From NCBI GenBank assembly GCA_028875225.1, contig JAPPFB010000029.1, positions 31,983-95,982 of the forward strand: 64,000 bases of DNA, read 5' to 3'. This stretch comes from Chloroflexota bacterium. GTDB lineage: Bacteria > Chloroflexota > Dehalococcoidia > Bin125. The number at the start of each line of letters is the position of its first letter. Positions within the stretch are counted from its first letter, which is position 1. Below the pieces are notes generated by a model. The model was not told where the DNA came from, made no database searches, and worked only from the letters and a program-made list of their open reading frames with translations. The translations under genes were made by a program, and so were the position numbers. Below, in pieces: positions 25,316 through 33,079 of this stretch.

Positions 25316-25825
25316 CTACGAGCTCGCAATGGTTGCGGCGAACAGGAGGATGAGTTGTGCTGCCACCGCAAATAAGGATCTCGTGAGCCAACGTGCCTTT
25401 GCACGTATCGTGCGTTCATTGAGTATGAAGTCTTCAACATGCGACTCCAGCGCGGCGTCTTCCAATTCTTGTCTTGACGTGCCCGCATAGTTCTCACGGA
25501 TGGCTTGCATTTCCAGTCCCGTGCCGGTCTCTCTGAGCCAGTAGGCGAATCCCAGCAGAATCCAGGCGACCAGCGAAGCAGAAACTGCCATCAGAGTCAG
25601 AAGCGCGGCTGGGGAAGCTTCAAGCCTGAGGTTTCCAAGAAAGCCGCTCAGAGCGAACACACCAGCGCTCGCGGTGAAGAGGGCGGCGATCTTGACGTCG
25701 TAGTTCCTTACCTGCGCGAGTTGCTCCTGAACACGCTGACGTGCTTCCTGAAGTAAGAATGCTCGCGCTTCCGCTTCGAAGTCGCGTGCTGGCCAACCTG
25801 ACTCGAGCGGCAGTTGGTCGGGCAC
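25316..25825 (-). CDS. Small integral membrane protein of unknown function
   Basis: 169 residues from GTG 25825, six bases after the DUF35 gene stop. A charged helical N-terminus with Glu/Gln/Arg (ARAFLLQEARQRVQEQLAQV) leads to two membrane helices (about 48-66 and 74-98), a soluble acidic segment (YAGTSRQELEDAALESHVED), and a C-terminal membrane helix (LFAVAAQLILLFAATIA). No named family recognised. It is the last gene of the leftward operon that starts at 31069. G+C is somewhat lower in and around it than in its neighbours. Confidence 0.6.
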   Translation of the reverse strand: MPDQLPLESGWPARDFEAEARAFLLQEARQRVQEQLAQVRNYDVKIAALFTASAGVFALSGFLGNLRLEASPAALLTLMAVSASLVAWILLGFAYWLRETGTGLEMQAIRENYAGTSRQELEDAALESHVEDFILNERTIRAKARWLTRSLFAVAAQLILLFAATIASS

Positions 25826-25831
25826 GAGAAG

Positions 25832-26272
25832 CTATGTGCTCGCCGGGCGAAAGACCGGCAGCGTGATCTCGTCATTGACCTTGCGGAAATCGACCTCGAC
25901 TGCCAGGTCGCAACTGACGTCCTGGTCCTCGATCTCGACCAGGGTGGAGTACATGTATGGACCCTCTTCGAGCTTGATCAGCGCGACCGTGTAGGGGTAC
26001 TCATCGGGCGACCAGCCGGGGAAGTACTTCTGCCACATGCGGATCCAGGACCAGACGGTGCCGTGCCCGGAGATCGGCCGCCACTCCCAGTCGTCCTGGA
26101 GACAGCGCGGGCAGGCCTCGGCCGGCGGGAACCAGGGCAGATCGCAGATGTTGCAGAACTGGATCTGCAGCACGCCCTCGCGGCAGCCGTCCCAGAAGGG
26201 CTTGGTCAACTCGAGCACCGGCGGCAGCGGCTTCTCGTAACTGAGTTCCGGAGTTGGTGACTCGGTCGTCAT
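25832..26272 (-). CDS. Zn-ribbon/OB-fold protein (DUF35 family), thiolase partner
   Basis: 146 residues. The N-terminal helix (PFWDGCREGVLQIQFC) and rubredoxin-like zinc ribbon (CNIC...CPRC) are followed by an OB-fold (GHGTVWSWIRMW... YTVALIKLEEGPYMYSTLVEI). Such proteins form complexes with non-decarboxylating or degradative thiolases and are thought to act as acyl-CoA-binding subunits. Its ATG overlaps the thiolase stop (TGATG), which is the usual arrangement. Confidence 0.92.
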   Translation of the reverse strand: MTTESPTPELSYEKPLPPVLELTKPFWDGCREGVLQIQFCNICDLPWFPPAEACPRCLQDDWEWRPISGHGTVWSWIRMWQKYFPGWSPDEYPYTVALIKLEEGPYMYSTLVEIEDQDVSCDLAVEVDFRKVNDEITLPVFRPAST

Positions 26273-27447
26273 CAGTTGTCCCGCTTCAATATGTGTCCGG
26301 TCGCCAGCGGCGCGGCGCAGGCGTACAGGCCGTACTGCGCGTCGTCCACCTGGCGCTCACCGCAATCCTGCCTCAGTTGTCGCACGGCTTCGACGTGTAG
26401 CGCCCAGCCCTGCATATAGGACTCGCTGGTGTGCCCGCCGCCGGTGTTGAGCGGGAGCTCGCCATGCAGTCCGATCCGCTCAGGCGTAATCCAGTCGCCG
26501 CCCTCGCCCGGTTCGCAGAAGCCCATGCCCTCGAGCGTGAACAGCATCGTCGGGGTGAAATTGTCGTAGAGCTGTGCGAATGCCAGGTCCTCGCGTTGAG
26601 CCTCCGAGTGCGCGAAGAGGTCGTCCGCGATCTGCGACATCGGCTCGTGCCAAAAGTCGTCGGCAACATAGACCGGCGTGATGTCCGACGCCTGCGAGGT
26701 CGCGTGGATCAGCACTGGCGTGTGCTGGAGGTCGCGGGCGCGCTCGGCCGACGTCACGATGAAGCAGACGCCGCCGTCGTTGATCAGGCAGTAGTCGAAC
26801 AGGCAGAGCGGTTCGGCGATGTAGCGCGCGCCATGGTAATCGTCCATCGTGATCGGCCGCTGCATGACCGCGTTGGGATTGAGCGCCGCATTGGCGCGGT
26901 TGGAGATAGCGAGGTGCGCCAGCGGCTCGGTCGTGGTGCCGTAGCGGTACTGATGGCGGCGGAACATCAACGACGTCACCGCGCCGGGCGATGTCATCCC
27001 GTAAGGCGCCTCGAACATCGCCTGCGTCGAAATGCCGCGGCTCTCACCGCCGTACCTGGCCCCCGCTGAGCGTCCGTTGTTGCCGTAGATGCAGGCCACT
27101 ACGTCGGCCATGCCGTTGGCCACGGCCAGCGCTGCGTACTGCAAGGCAATCCCTGACTGACGCCCCTCGCCCGGCAACACGTTGACGAACCGAGGATGGC
27201 GCAGACCGATCATCTCGCACATGCGGCCATAGTGCGGGAGCCGCGAGACGATCACGCCATCGACGTCGGTGCGCTTGAGCCCGGCGTCTCTGAGTGCTTC
27301 GCGGAACGCGATCAGTCCCAACTCGTATGCCGATCGCTCCGGGTCCAGGTCGCGGTAGATGGCGCCAAACTCGGTCGTGCCGACGCCGACGATTGCCGTC
27401 TTGTCCCGGAGGTTGCGAAGATCGCTGCGGTCGGGTTGGTTGGCCAT
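26272..27447 (-). CDS. Thiolase-family (SCP-x/acetyl-CoA acetyltransferase-like) protein
   Basis: 391 residues. The N-terminus TAIVGVGTTEFGAIYRD and the regions SGIALQYAALAVANGMADVV and FCEPGEGGDWI are typical of the lipid-transfer/SCP-x thiolase clade that works with a DUF35 partner (immediately downstream here). In this clade the canonical first cysteine is often missing; I see no clear nucleophilic Cys in the NVLPGEGRQSGIALQ region, where it would be expected. The C-terminal GGGHTSESYMQGWALH carries the conserved His. It probably cleaves or condenses a beta-ketoacyl-CoA. Confidence 0.88.
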   Translation of the reverse strand: MANQPDRSDLRNLRDKTAIVGVGTTEFGAIYRDLDPERSAYELGLIAFREALRDAGLKRTDVDGVIVSRLPHYGRMCEMIGLRHPRFVNVLPGEGRQSGIALQYAALAVANGMADVVACIYGNNGRSAGARYGGESRGISTQAMFEAPYGMTSPGAVTSLMFRRHQYRYGTTTEPLAHLAISNRANAALNPNAVMQRPITMDDYHGARYIAEPLCLFDYCLINDGGVCFIVTSAERARDLQHTPVLIHATSQASDITPVYVADDFWHEPMSQIADDLFAHSEAQREDLAFAQLYDNFTPTMLFTLEGMGFCEPGEGGDWITPERIGLHGELPLNTGGGHTSESYMQGWALHVEAVRQLRQDCGERQVDDAQYGLYACAAPLATGHILKRDN

Positions 27448-27464
27448 GCGGCGAGTCTAGGGTG

Positions 27465-28379
27465 TCAGTTCAACCCCAGAACCGGGCGGGCGTTCTCAGC
27501 CAGCACCTGGTCCAGTTCACGATCAGTCAGGCCGCTGCGCAGGAGTTGCAGCACCTGCGGCTTCTGATCGGCGCCCGGAGCGTCCGAGCCGAACAGTACC
27601 CGCTCCACGCCCAGCGTTCGAATCAGCCGCGCGGCATCTTCCAGGGCGCACGCTCGGCGTCCGTCACGGCAGGTGAAGTGCCCGTCGTCGAAACCGCCCG
27701 CGGTGTCAAAGATGACCTGAGGGAACCGCTTGGCGATGTCGATCCGCTGGTCCCAGTACGCGCCCGGCATATGAGCCATGATGAACTGCAGCCGGGGAAA
27801 GCGTTCGAACACGGGGATGAAGTGGTCGGGCATCCCGTAGACGTCTTCGCCGGGGCCGCCGCGCAACGCTCCGGTGTCGCTCAGAATCGGCAGACCCAGC
27901 TCTTCCAGACGCGCGTAGAGAGGCATCATGCGCTCGTCGGCAGGGAAGTATCGACCCAGACCGGGATGCATCTTGACGCCTCGCGCGCCCAGGGCGACGC
28001 CGCGCTCGAGCTCTTCCATCAGCAGGTCGGTCTCGACCCAGGTGCCGATGTCGCAGCAGAGGAACGTCCGAATGCGGGGATCTTCAGCTTGCCGGCCAAG
28101 AGTCCATGAATTGAAGCTGCGCACCCGATCGTGCAGCATCGCCAGCAGTTCTTCGGCCGTCGCCTCTGGCCGACGCTGCCGTTGCTGCTCGAACATCTCC
28201 GGCACGACCATGTAGTTCAGCCCGACGATCGCTTCGACGTTGTTGCGGGTCATGTACTCGCCGCAGGCGTCGCCGTTGGCCCAGCGCCATTCCAGCGGCA
28301 GGCCGCGTCTGGGAAAGACGATTGCCTCCTGCTCAGGCGTTCGGCAGAGGTGGACGTGGACATCGATCACTTTCGGCAT
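27465..28379 (-). CDS. Amidohydrolase family 2 (ACMSD-like) metal-dependent hydrolase/decarboxylase
   Basis: 304 residues. The metal-binding start is VIDVHVHL, followed by a TIM-barrel with GVKMHPGLGRYFP, the metal-ligand His in FIMAHMPGAYWD, and the catalytic Asp in RVLFGSDAPG. Family members hydrolyse or decarboxylate cyclic and aromatic acids. It lies in an operon with an iron-sulfur lactate-utilisation-type protein and a thiolase, suggesting a catabolic pathway for an organic acid; which one is inference. Confidence 0.88.
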   Translation of the reverse strand: MPKVIDVHVHLCRTPEQEAIVFPRRGLPLEWRWANGDACGEYMTRNNVEAIVGLNYMVVPEMFEQQRQRRPEATAEELLAMLHDRVRSFNSWTLGRQAEDPRIRTFLCCDIGTWVETDLLMEELERGVALGARGVKMHPGLGRYFPADERMMPLYARLEELGLPILSDTGALRGGPGEDVYGMPDHFIPVFERFPRLQFIMAHMPGAYWDQRIDIAKRFPQVIFDTAGGFDDGHFTCRDGRRACALEDAARLIRTLGVERVLFGSDAPGADQKPQVLQLLRSGLTDRELDQVLAENARPVLGLN

Positions 28380-28388
28380 AGGTTCACC

Positions 28389-30590
28389 TCATAGATTCTT
28401 CGGCAGTCGGGCGGCAAGGAAGTCGGCGTAGTGCAGGGTCTGATGGCTGGCGCCGCCGGCATTGGCGCCGGCCCGGAGATGGATGACGCAACCCGGATTG
28501 TTGGTGATCAACTTGTCGCATCCCGATTCGGCCACGCAAGCCAGTTTGCGCTCGAGAATGCCCGCCCCAACCTCAGGCGCGGCGAGCGACGTCAGCCCAC
28601 CGAAGCCACAACAGACGTCCGGTTCCTCAAGCGGTTTCGCGGTCTCACCAGTCAGGCGCTCAACGAGCTGATCAATCCGAGCGCCCGCATCATTGCGATT
28701 TGACGCCTGGCAGAATCGATGCGCCGACCAGGAGTTGCTGCCGCCGTTGCTGAGGCAAGCGTCGGGGAGTCGCCCCGGACCATCGAGCCAGTCAGCGAGG
28801 TCATGGACGCGCTCACTGACTGCTGCGGCACGTTCCAGCCACTCCGGATCGTCACTGAACAGACGCGGCCAGTGCTCCTGCATGGAGATGACGCAGCTTG
28901 GCGCTGGAGTGACAATCTGATGCTCGCTACCTTCGAGCGTTTCGATCGTCTGTCGAGCCATGCGCCGGGCGGTCGCCCAGTCGCCAGCGTCGAAGGCGGG
29001 GAGTCCGCAGCAATGCTGCGATTGAGGCAGGTTGACAGCAGCCCCGCCGGCCTCGATCAGCCTGGCAGCGGAGTCCACGGCGGAGGGCAGCAACCGGTCG
29101 GCGAGACATTGCGCAAACAGGTCGACGGTTCGACCCGCGGAAGGCGACTCTGACAGGGGATTCACGGGCGGACGGCTCTTGATCAGCGTCTGACCGCTGC
29201 GCAGCGGCAAGGCAGGCACTGACCGCCAGCGCAGGCGACCCGGCAACGGCAGGCGGAGGTGGTCGCGATGGACGAGGCCGACCAGCCTCGCCAGACCCGA
29301 CCCGGCAGCGGCAATTCCCATCAGGTTGTGGAACAGCCGCGGCCTGGCCCACAGTCTCAGCGCGACCCGTTCCCAGAGTGGCGCGTGTCCCGACTCGTGG
29401 GCCCGGTGGCGTACTTCGAGGATTTGCTTCGGCAGCGGGATGTCGACCGGGCACACGGTCTGACAGGCGCCGCAGGAGACGCAGAGACCCTGGGGTCCGG
29501 CGGCCTCCTCGATGCTGTGGTGGAAGGTGGTGTTCACCAGTCCAATGGCGCCGGTATAGATGTGGCCAAAGGTGTGTCCCCCGACGATCTGGTAGGGCGG
29601 ACAGACATTGGCGCAGGCTCCGCAGCGGATGCAGCGCAGGGCATCTCCGATGACGTCGCTGTCGCGCATGGCGCGGCGGCCGTTGTCGAGCAGGATGATG
29701 TGCATCTCCTTGCCCGGCTGCGCTCCCGTAATGCAGGTCGTGTAGGTGCTCAATGTTTGCGCGGTGGCCGAGCGAGGCAGCAGCTGCAGCTGGCGCTCGG
29801 CGTCGGCCCAGGTGGGAATCAGCTTCTCGATCCCGGCGGTAACGAAGTGCACGTCGGGCAACGAAGTCGCCAGGCGCATATTGCCCTCGTTGGTCACGAC
29901 CATGATGCTGCCGGTCTCGGCGACGAGGGCATTGGCGCCGGTCAGTCCGGCGCCGGCCGAGAGGTAGTGACGGCGCAGGCCGTCGCGAGCGCTGGCGACC
30001 ATCGCCGGGATGTCGTCGGGATCAAACTCGCGGCCCAGTTCCTCGCCCAGGATCTCGGCGACGTATTGCCGTTTCTGGTGGATTGCCGGCATGACCAGGT
30101 GCGATGGCCGCTCTTCGGCGAGTTGGAGCAGCCATTCGCCGAGGTCGGTCTCGATCGCCGTAATCCCTCGTTGCTCCAATTCGTGATTAAGCTCGATCTC
30201 CTCGGAGACCATCGACTTGCTCTTGACAACCAGGTCGATGCCGCGCGACTTGCACACACCAGCGATGTAGTCGACCGCCTCCTGGGCCGTTGACAGCTCG
30301 ACCACGGTCGCGCCGGCAGCTTCAGCGTTGCTACGAAACTCGGCGATGTACTCGTCCAACCGCTCGAGCACCGAGTCCTTGACTGCGGCAAAGTCTCGTC
30401 GCAGTTCGTCGAAGGACTGTTCAGTGCGCTGCTCCAGCCGCCGGACCTGCGCATCGCGGCTCTCTCGCCAGGAACGTTGGAAGTCGAGCAGTCGCGGTTT
30501 GAGATCCGGATCGCTCAGCGAGCGTCGGTATCGCGTCTTGAAGGGAGCGGTCGACGCGCTCACGCGAGCACCGCCACGGTCATGCGACAT
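28389..30590 (-). CDS. LutB-LutA-like fusion: LUD domain, two [4Fe-4S] motifs, two CCG domains
   Basis: 733 residues. Residues about 30-310 form a LUD domain as in LutB; ferredoxin-type clusters follow at CIRCGACANVCPP (about 320-331) and CVSCGACQTVCPV (about 370-381). After a 90-residue linker, two heterodisulfide-reductase-type CCG segments appear (HCCGLPAF near 527; VCCGFGG near 660). LutA and LutB, separate proteins in Bacillus lactate oxidation, are fused here. The LutC-like gene overlaps its start: ATG 30590 is within that gene, and a GTG at 30563 gives a four-base overlap. It is likely an electron-transfer complex for an alpha-hydroxy acid. Confidence 0.9.
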   Translation of the reverse strand: MSHDRGGARVSASTAPFKTRYRRSLSDPDLKPRLLDFQRSWRESRDAQVRRLEQRTEQSFDELRRDFAAVKDSVLERLDEYIAEFRSNAEAAGATVVELSTAQEAVDYIAGVCKSRGIDLVVKSKSMVSEEIELNHELEQRGITAIETDLGEWLLQLAEERPSHLVMPAIHQKRQYVAEILGEELGREFDPDDIPAMVASARDGLRRHYLSAGAGLTGANALVAETGSIMVVTNEGNMRLATSLPDVHFVTAGIEKLIPTWADAERQLQLLPRSATAQTLSTYTTCITGAQPGKEMHIILLDNGRRAMRDSDVIGDALRCIRCGACANVCPPYQIVGGHTFGHIYTGAIGLVNTTFHHSIEEAAGPQGLCVSCGACQTVCPVDIPLPKQILEVRHRAHESGHAPLWERVALRLWARPRLFHNLMGIAAAGSGLARLVGLVHRDHLRLPLPGRLRWRSVPALPLRSGQTLIKSRPPVNPLSESPSAGRTVDLFAQCLADRLLPSAVDSAARLIEAGGAAVNLPQSQHCCGLPAFDAGDWATARRMARQTIETLEGSEHQIVTPAPSCVISMQEHWPRLFSDDPEWLERAAAVSERVHDLADWLDGPGRLPDACLSNGGSNSWSAHRFCQASNRNDAGARIDQLVERLTGETAKPLEEPDVCCGFGGLTSLAAPEVGAGILERKLACVAESGCDKLITNNPGCVIHLRAGANAGGASHQTLHYADFLAARLPKNL

Positions 30591-31069
30591 GGTCCTTGCA
30601 CACCGATCGTGAGCGAGCGTTCAATGTCGGCCGTACGAGACGGTCCGGTGACAAACGTTGCGTAGGCGGCCGCTCGCGGTTGCTGGGCGAGCCAGCGAAA
30701 TCCGTCGGCCAGTTCTTCCACGATGTCCGCTTCCGACACGGCGACAATCAGATGCCTGGTCAGCAGCGAGACCGCCCGATCACGCGGAGTTGGCTCGATT
30801 AGTAGTACTGATCCGGTCTCGGCGACTGCCAGGGTTGCGACTGTGATACCGACTGATCGATCAGCAATCGAACGTAACGGTTCCGAATCATCCGGCAGCT
30901 CCCCGCGTTGTAACTGTTCATACGCAATTGGAGAGACGACAGGCGTCTCGTCGCTGAGCCCGACGGCGTGCTCCCAGACGTCATCCCACGACGTGCACTG
31001 AACCAGATCGCCCTGGGCCGCCTGCAGGCCGTCAGCGAAGAGGGCGATGCGGTCGCCGAGGGTGATCAT
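30560..31069 (-). CDS. LUD-domain protein (LutC-like)
   Basis: 169 residues, shorter than the usual LutC of about 230. The recognisable parts are ITVATLAVAETGSVLLIEP (the LUD core), VSLLTRHLIVAVSEADIVEEL, and the C-terminal FVTGPSRTADIERSLTIGVQGP. It is the first gene of the leftward six-gene operon and is divergent from the acyl-CoA dehydrogenase at 31156. The overlap with the downstream LutAB fusion indicates that they act together. Confidence 0.88.
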   Translation of the reverse strand: MITLGDRIALFADGLQAAQGDLVQCTSWDDVWEHAVGLSDETPVVSPIAYEQLQRGELPDDSEPLRSIADRSVGITVATLAVAETGSVLLIEPTPRDRAVSLLTRHLIVAVSEADIVEELADGFRWLAQQPRAAAYATFVTGPSRTADIERSLTIGVQGPCRMTVAVLA

Positions 31070-31155
31070 GCGCCGAGTCTAGCAGCCGACCCGGTCTGGG
31101 ACTGTATGCTCAGGACGGACCGACTGTGCGAACCGAGCGGGATGGAGTGCGAGCG

Positions 31156-32310
31156 ATGATTGAACTGTCGGAATCGCAACGGTTGATTCAACAGACGGTA
31201 CGTGAATTCGCTCGCGCCGAGATTGATCCAATTGCGGACGATATTGATCGCGAAGATCGATTCCCTCGACACCTGTGGCCGATGCTGGGAGAACTCGGTC
31301 TGTTAGGCGTCACGATCGACGAACAGTATGGCGGTTCGAACGCCGGTCTGTTGGCCGGTGTGATTGCTACGGAAGAGATCGCGCGCGCCAGCGCATCAGT
31401 AGCATTGTCATACGGTGCACACGCCAACCTGTGCGCCAACAACATTGCGGCCAACGCGAGCGAAGCACAGAAAGAACAGTATCTTCCCGGACTCTGCGAC
31501 GGTACGCAAATTGGCGCGCTGGCGCTGACCGAACCCGAAGCCGGCTCCGATGCGATGGGTATCCGAACAACAGCGGTCCGTGACGGCGATGTGTATCGGC
31601 TCAACGGCTCAAAGATGTTCATCACCAACGGATCGGTCGCCGATACGTTGGTGTTGTACGCCAAGACCGATCCAGAGGCCGGCTCGAAAGGCGTCACCGC
31701 ATTCATCGTCGAATCCGGATTCGAAGGCTTCAGCGTTGGTCAGGTGCTGGACAAAGTCGGTCACCGCGGATCGCCCACGGCGGAGTTGATCCTGGAGGAC
31801 TGCATTGTGCCGGCGTCGAATGTGTTGCGCGGCGAGGGCGCGGGCGCGGGCGTGATGATGCAAGGCCTGGCGGTCGAGCGCGCCTTCCTGGCCGGAGAGC
31901 CGCTGGGCATCGCCCAGGCGGCACTGGACGAAGCCGTCGAGTATGCGCGCAATCGCAGGCAGTTCGGACAGCGGATCGGTGACTTCCAGCTGATCCAGGC
32001 AATGCTCGCCGACATGTATACAGAACTCGAGGCGGCGCGCTGGCTGGTCTATCGGACGGCGCATGTTGTGGAAGAAGCCGCCACACGCGGTATCCGTAGC
32101 AACAAGGAGGCGGCCGCGGCAATCCTCTACTCGGCGGAAATGTCCAGCCGGGTGGCAGACAAGGCCGTTCAAATCCACGGCGGTTACGGCTACATGAGCG
32201 AGAGCCGAGTGGCGCGCTTCGTCAGGGACGCGAAGCTGCTGGAGATTGGGGCGGGGACGTCGGAGATCCGGCGGATGCTGATCGGTCGGGAGCTGATCGG
32301 TCCAGAGTGA
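31156..32310 (+). CDS. Acyl-CoA dehydrogenase
   Basis: 384 residues with all family signatures: an N-terminal helical domain (LSESQRLIQQTVREFA), a beta-domain with ALTEPEAGSDAMGI, the FAD-binding MFITNGSVAD segment, and a C-terminal helical domain with the catalytic base region QIHGGYGYMSE and the end RRMLIGREL. ATG 31156 follows GGAG at eight bases. It oxidises acyl-CoA to the enoyl-CoA, passing electrons to an ETF. The position suggests a link to the divergent leftward operon. Chain-length specificity is not decidable. Confidence 0.95.
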   Translation: MIELSESQRLIQQTVREFARAEIDPIADDIDREDRFPRHLWPMLGELGLLGVTIDEQYGGSNAGLLAGVIATEEIARASASVALSYGAHANLCANNIAANASEAQKEQYLPGLCDGTQIGALALTEPEAGSDAMGIRTTAVRDGDVYRLNGSKMFITNGSVADTLVLYAKTDPEAGSKGVTAFIVESGFEGFSVGQVLDKVGHRGSPTAELILEDCIVPASNVLRGEGAGAGVMMQGLAVERAFLAGEPLGIAQAALDEAVEYARNRRQFGQRIGDFQLIQAMLADMYTELEAARWLVYRTAHVVEEAATRGIRSNKEAAAAILYSAEMSSRVADKAVQIHGGYGYMSESRVARFVRDAKLLEIGAGTSEIRRMLIGRELIGPE

Positions 32311-32315
32311 TCAAT

Positions 32316-32429
32316 GACCTCCCCCTTGGAGGAGGTGCCGCGCAGCGGCGGAGGGGGGCGTCCCTGACCCAACGGATTGCCGGGAGCCCCCTCAGTCCCT
32401 ACGGGACAGCTCCCCCAGTGGGGGAGCTC
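32316..32429. repeat. Double palindromic repeat (two copies of the CTCCCCC family, opposite orientation)
   Basis: Two copies facing each other. The first (32317-32357) has ACCTCCCCC/GGAGGAGGT and then GCGGAGGGGGG; the second (32388-32429), in reverse, has CCCCCTCAGTCCC..GGGACAG and CTCCCCC/GGGGGAG. Related single copies lie at about 34308-34355, 46697-46740, 47213-47266 and 63880-63919. Confidence 0.7.
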
Positions 32430-32433
32430 TTTG

Positions 32434-32961
32434 CTAGTCACCCAGCAGGATCGAGCGACCCTGTTCAAACGCGTCCAGCGCTCGTGCCTGTAGACCCTCA
32501 ATTCCCGTGCTGCCGATCGGATGATCGACGAGGGCGTAGCGGAAGTCGGGCATGCCGAGGGTCCTGGCGATCATTCGGCCAGTGGGATCGAAGGGATGGG
32601 TGCAGAGGACGAGGCCCGGCTTGCCGTACTGCTCAAACGTGATCCCGTCGTGCACACTGCACGTTGAACAGGAACCTCAATCGCCGACCGCCGTGATCAG
32701 GAAATCGACGTCGTTCGCAATCCGCTCCAGGACCTGCGGATCGGCGATCCGGCTGGCGTTGCGCTTGCCTGAGTCAATCGAGATCGTGCAGCCGGCCTCG
32801 CGCTCGAAGACCTCTCCGGTGAAACGCAGCAGCTTTTCCGCATTGACCTTGCCGTTGGAGAACAGACCGATCTTCAGGCCGTCAAGGGTTGCCAGGCGTG
32901 GCGCCGCGGTGAAGCCCGTGGGCGTCGGTTCTCCAGTGGGGTCGAGGAGTTCCAGCGGCAT
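32434..32961 (-). CDS. UGSC-family selenoprotein (in-frame UGA read as selenocysteine)
   Basis: A continuous 176-codon frame from ATG 32961 to TAG 32434, interrupted by one TGA at 32677-32679 (codon 95). Read through as selenocysteine it gives ITAVGD-U-GSCSTCSVHDG, which is the U-G-S-C signature that names this family. The residues on both sides read as one protein (PLELLDPTGEP ... GLKIGLFSNGKVNAE ... VHDGITFEQYGKPGLVLC). A hairpin immediately after the UGA (32641-32676) fits a bacterial SECIS. Family function is not established; the redox-active U/Cys pattern suggests a thiol-type reaction. The gene lies downstream of a conserved partner at 33080-34144. A program taking TGA as stop would split it into two ORFs. 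Confidence 0.85.
32641..32676 (-). promoter_or_regulatory. Bacterial SECIS-like hairpin
   Basis: Directly 3' of the UGA on the mRNA: lower stem GGUUCC/GGGAUC (six pairs, two G-U), an asymmetric internal loop (UGUUCAA/AC), an upper stem CGUGCA/UGCACG (six Watson-Crick pairs), and a GUG apical loop. The loop begins 20 bases after the UGA, within the range of known bacterial SECIS elements, and contains a G as they usually do. Confidence 0.75.
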
Positions 32962-33049
32962 TGTGGTCTCACAAGTCAAATCTGTCAGTTCCCCTAATGT
33001 GGAGGAACTCGTTCCGCGCTTGCACGATAGCGGCCGGGGAACCAAGCGG

Positions 33050-33070
33050 GTCCCCGCGTGAAGCGGGGAC
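33050..33070 (-). terminator. Hairpin between UGSC gene and its partner
   Basis: Stem GTCCCCGC/GCGGGGAC (eight pairs) with a GTGAA loop, ten bases after the partner gene's stop. No T-run. It might reduce read-through or protect mRNA ends. Confidence 0.35.
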
Positions 33071-33079
33071 TGACGAACG

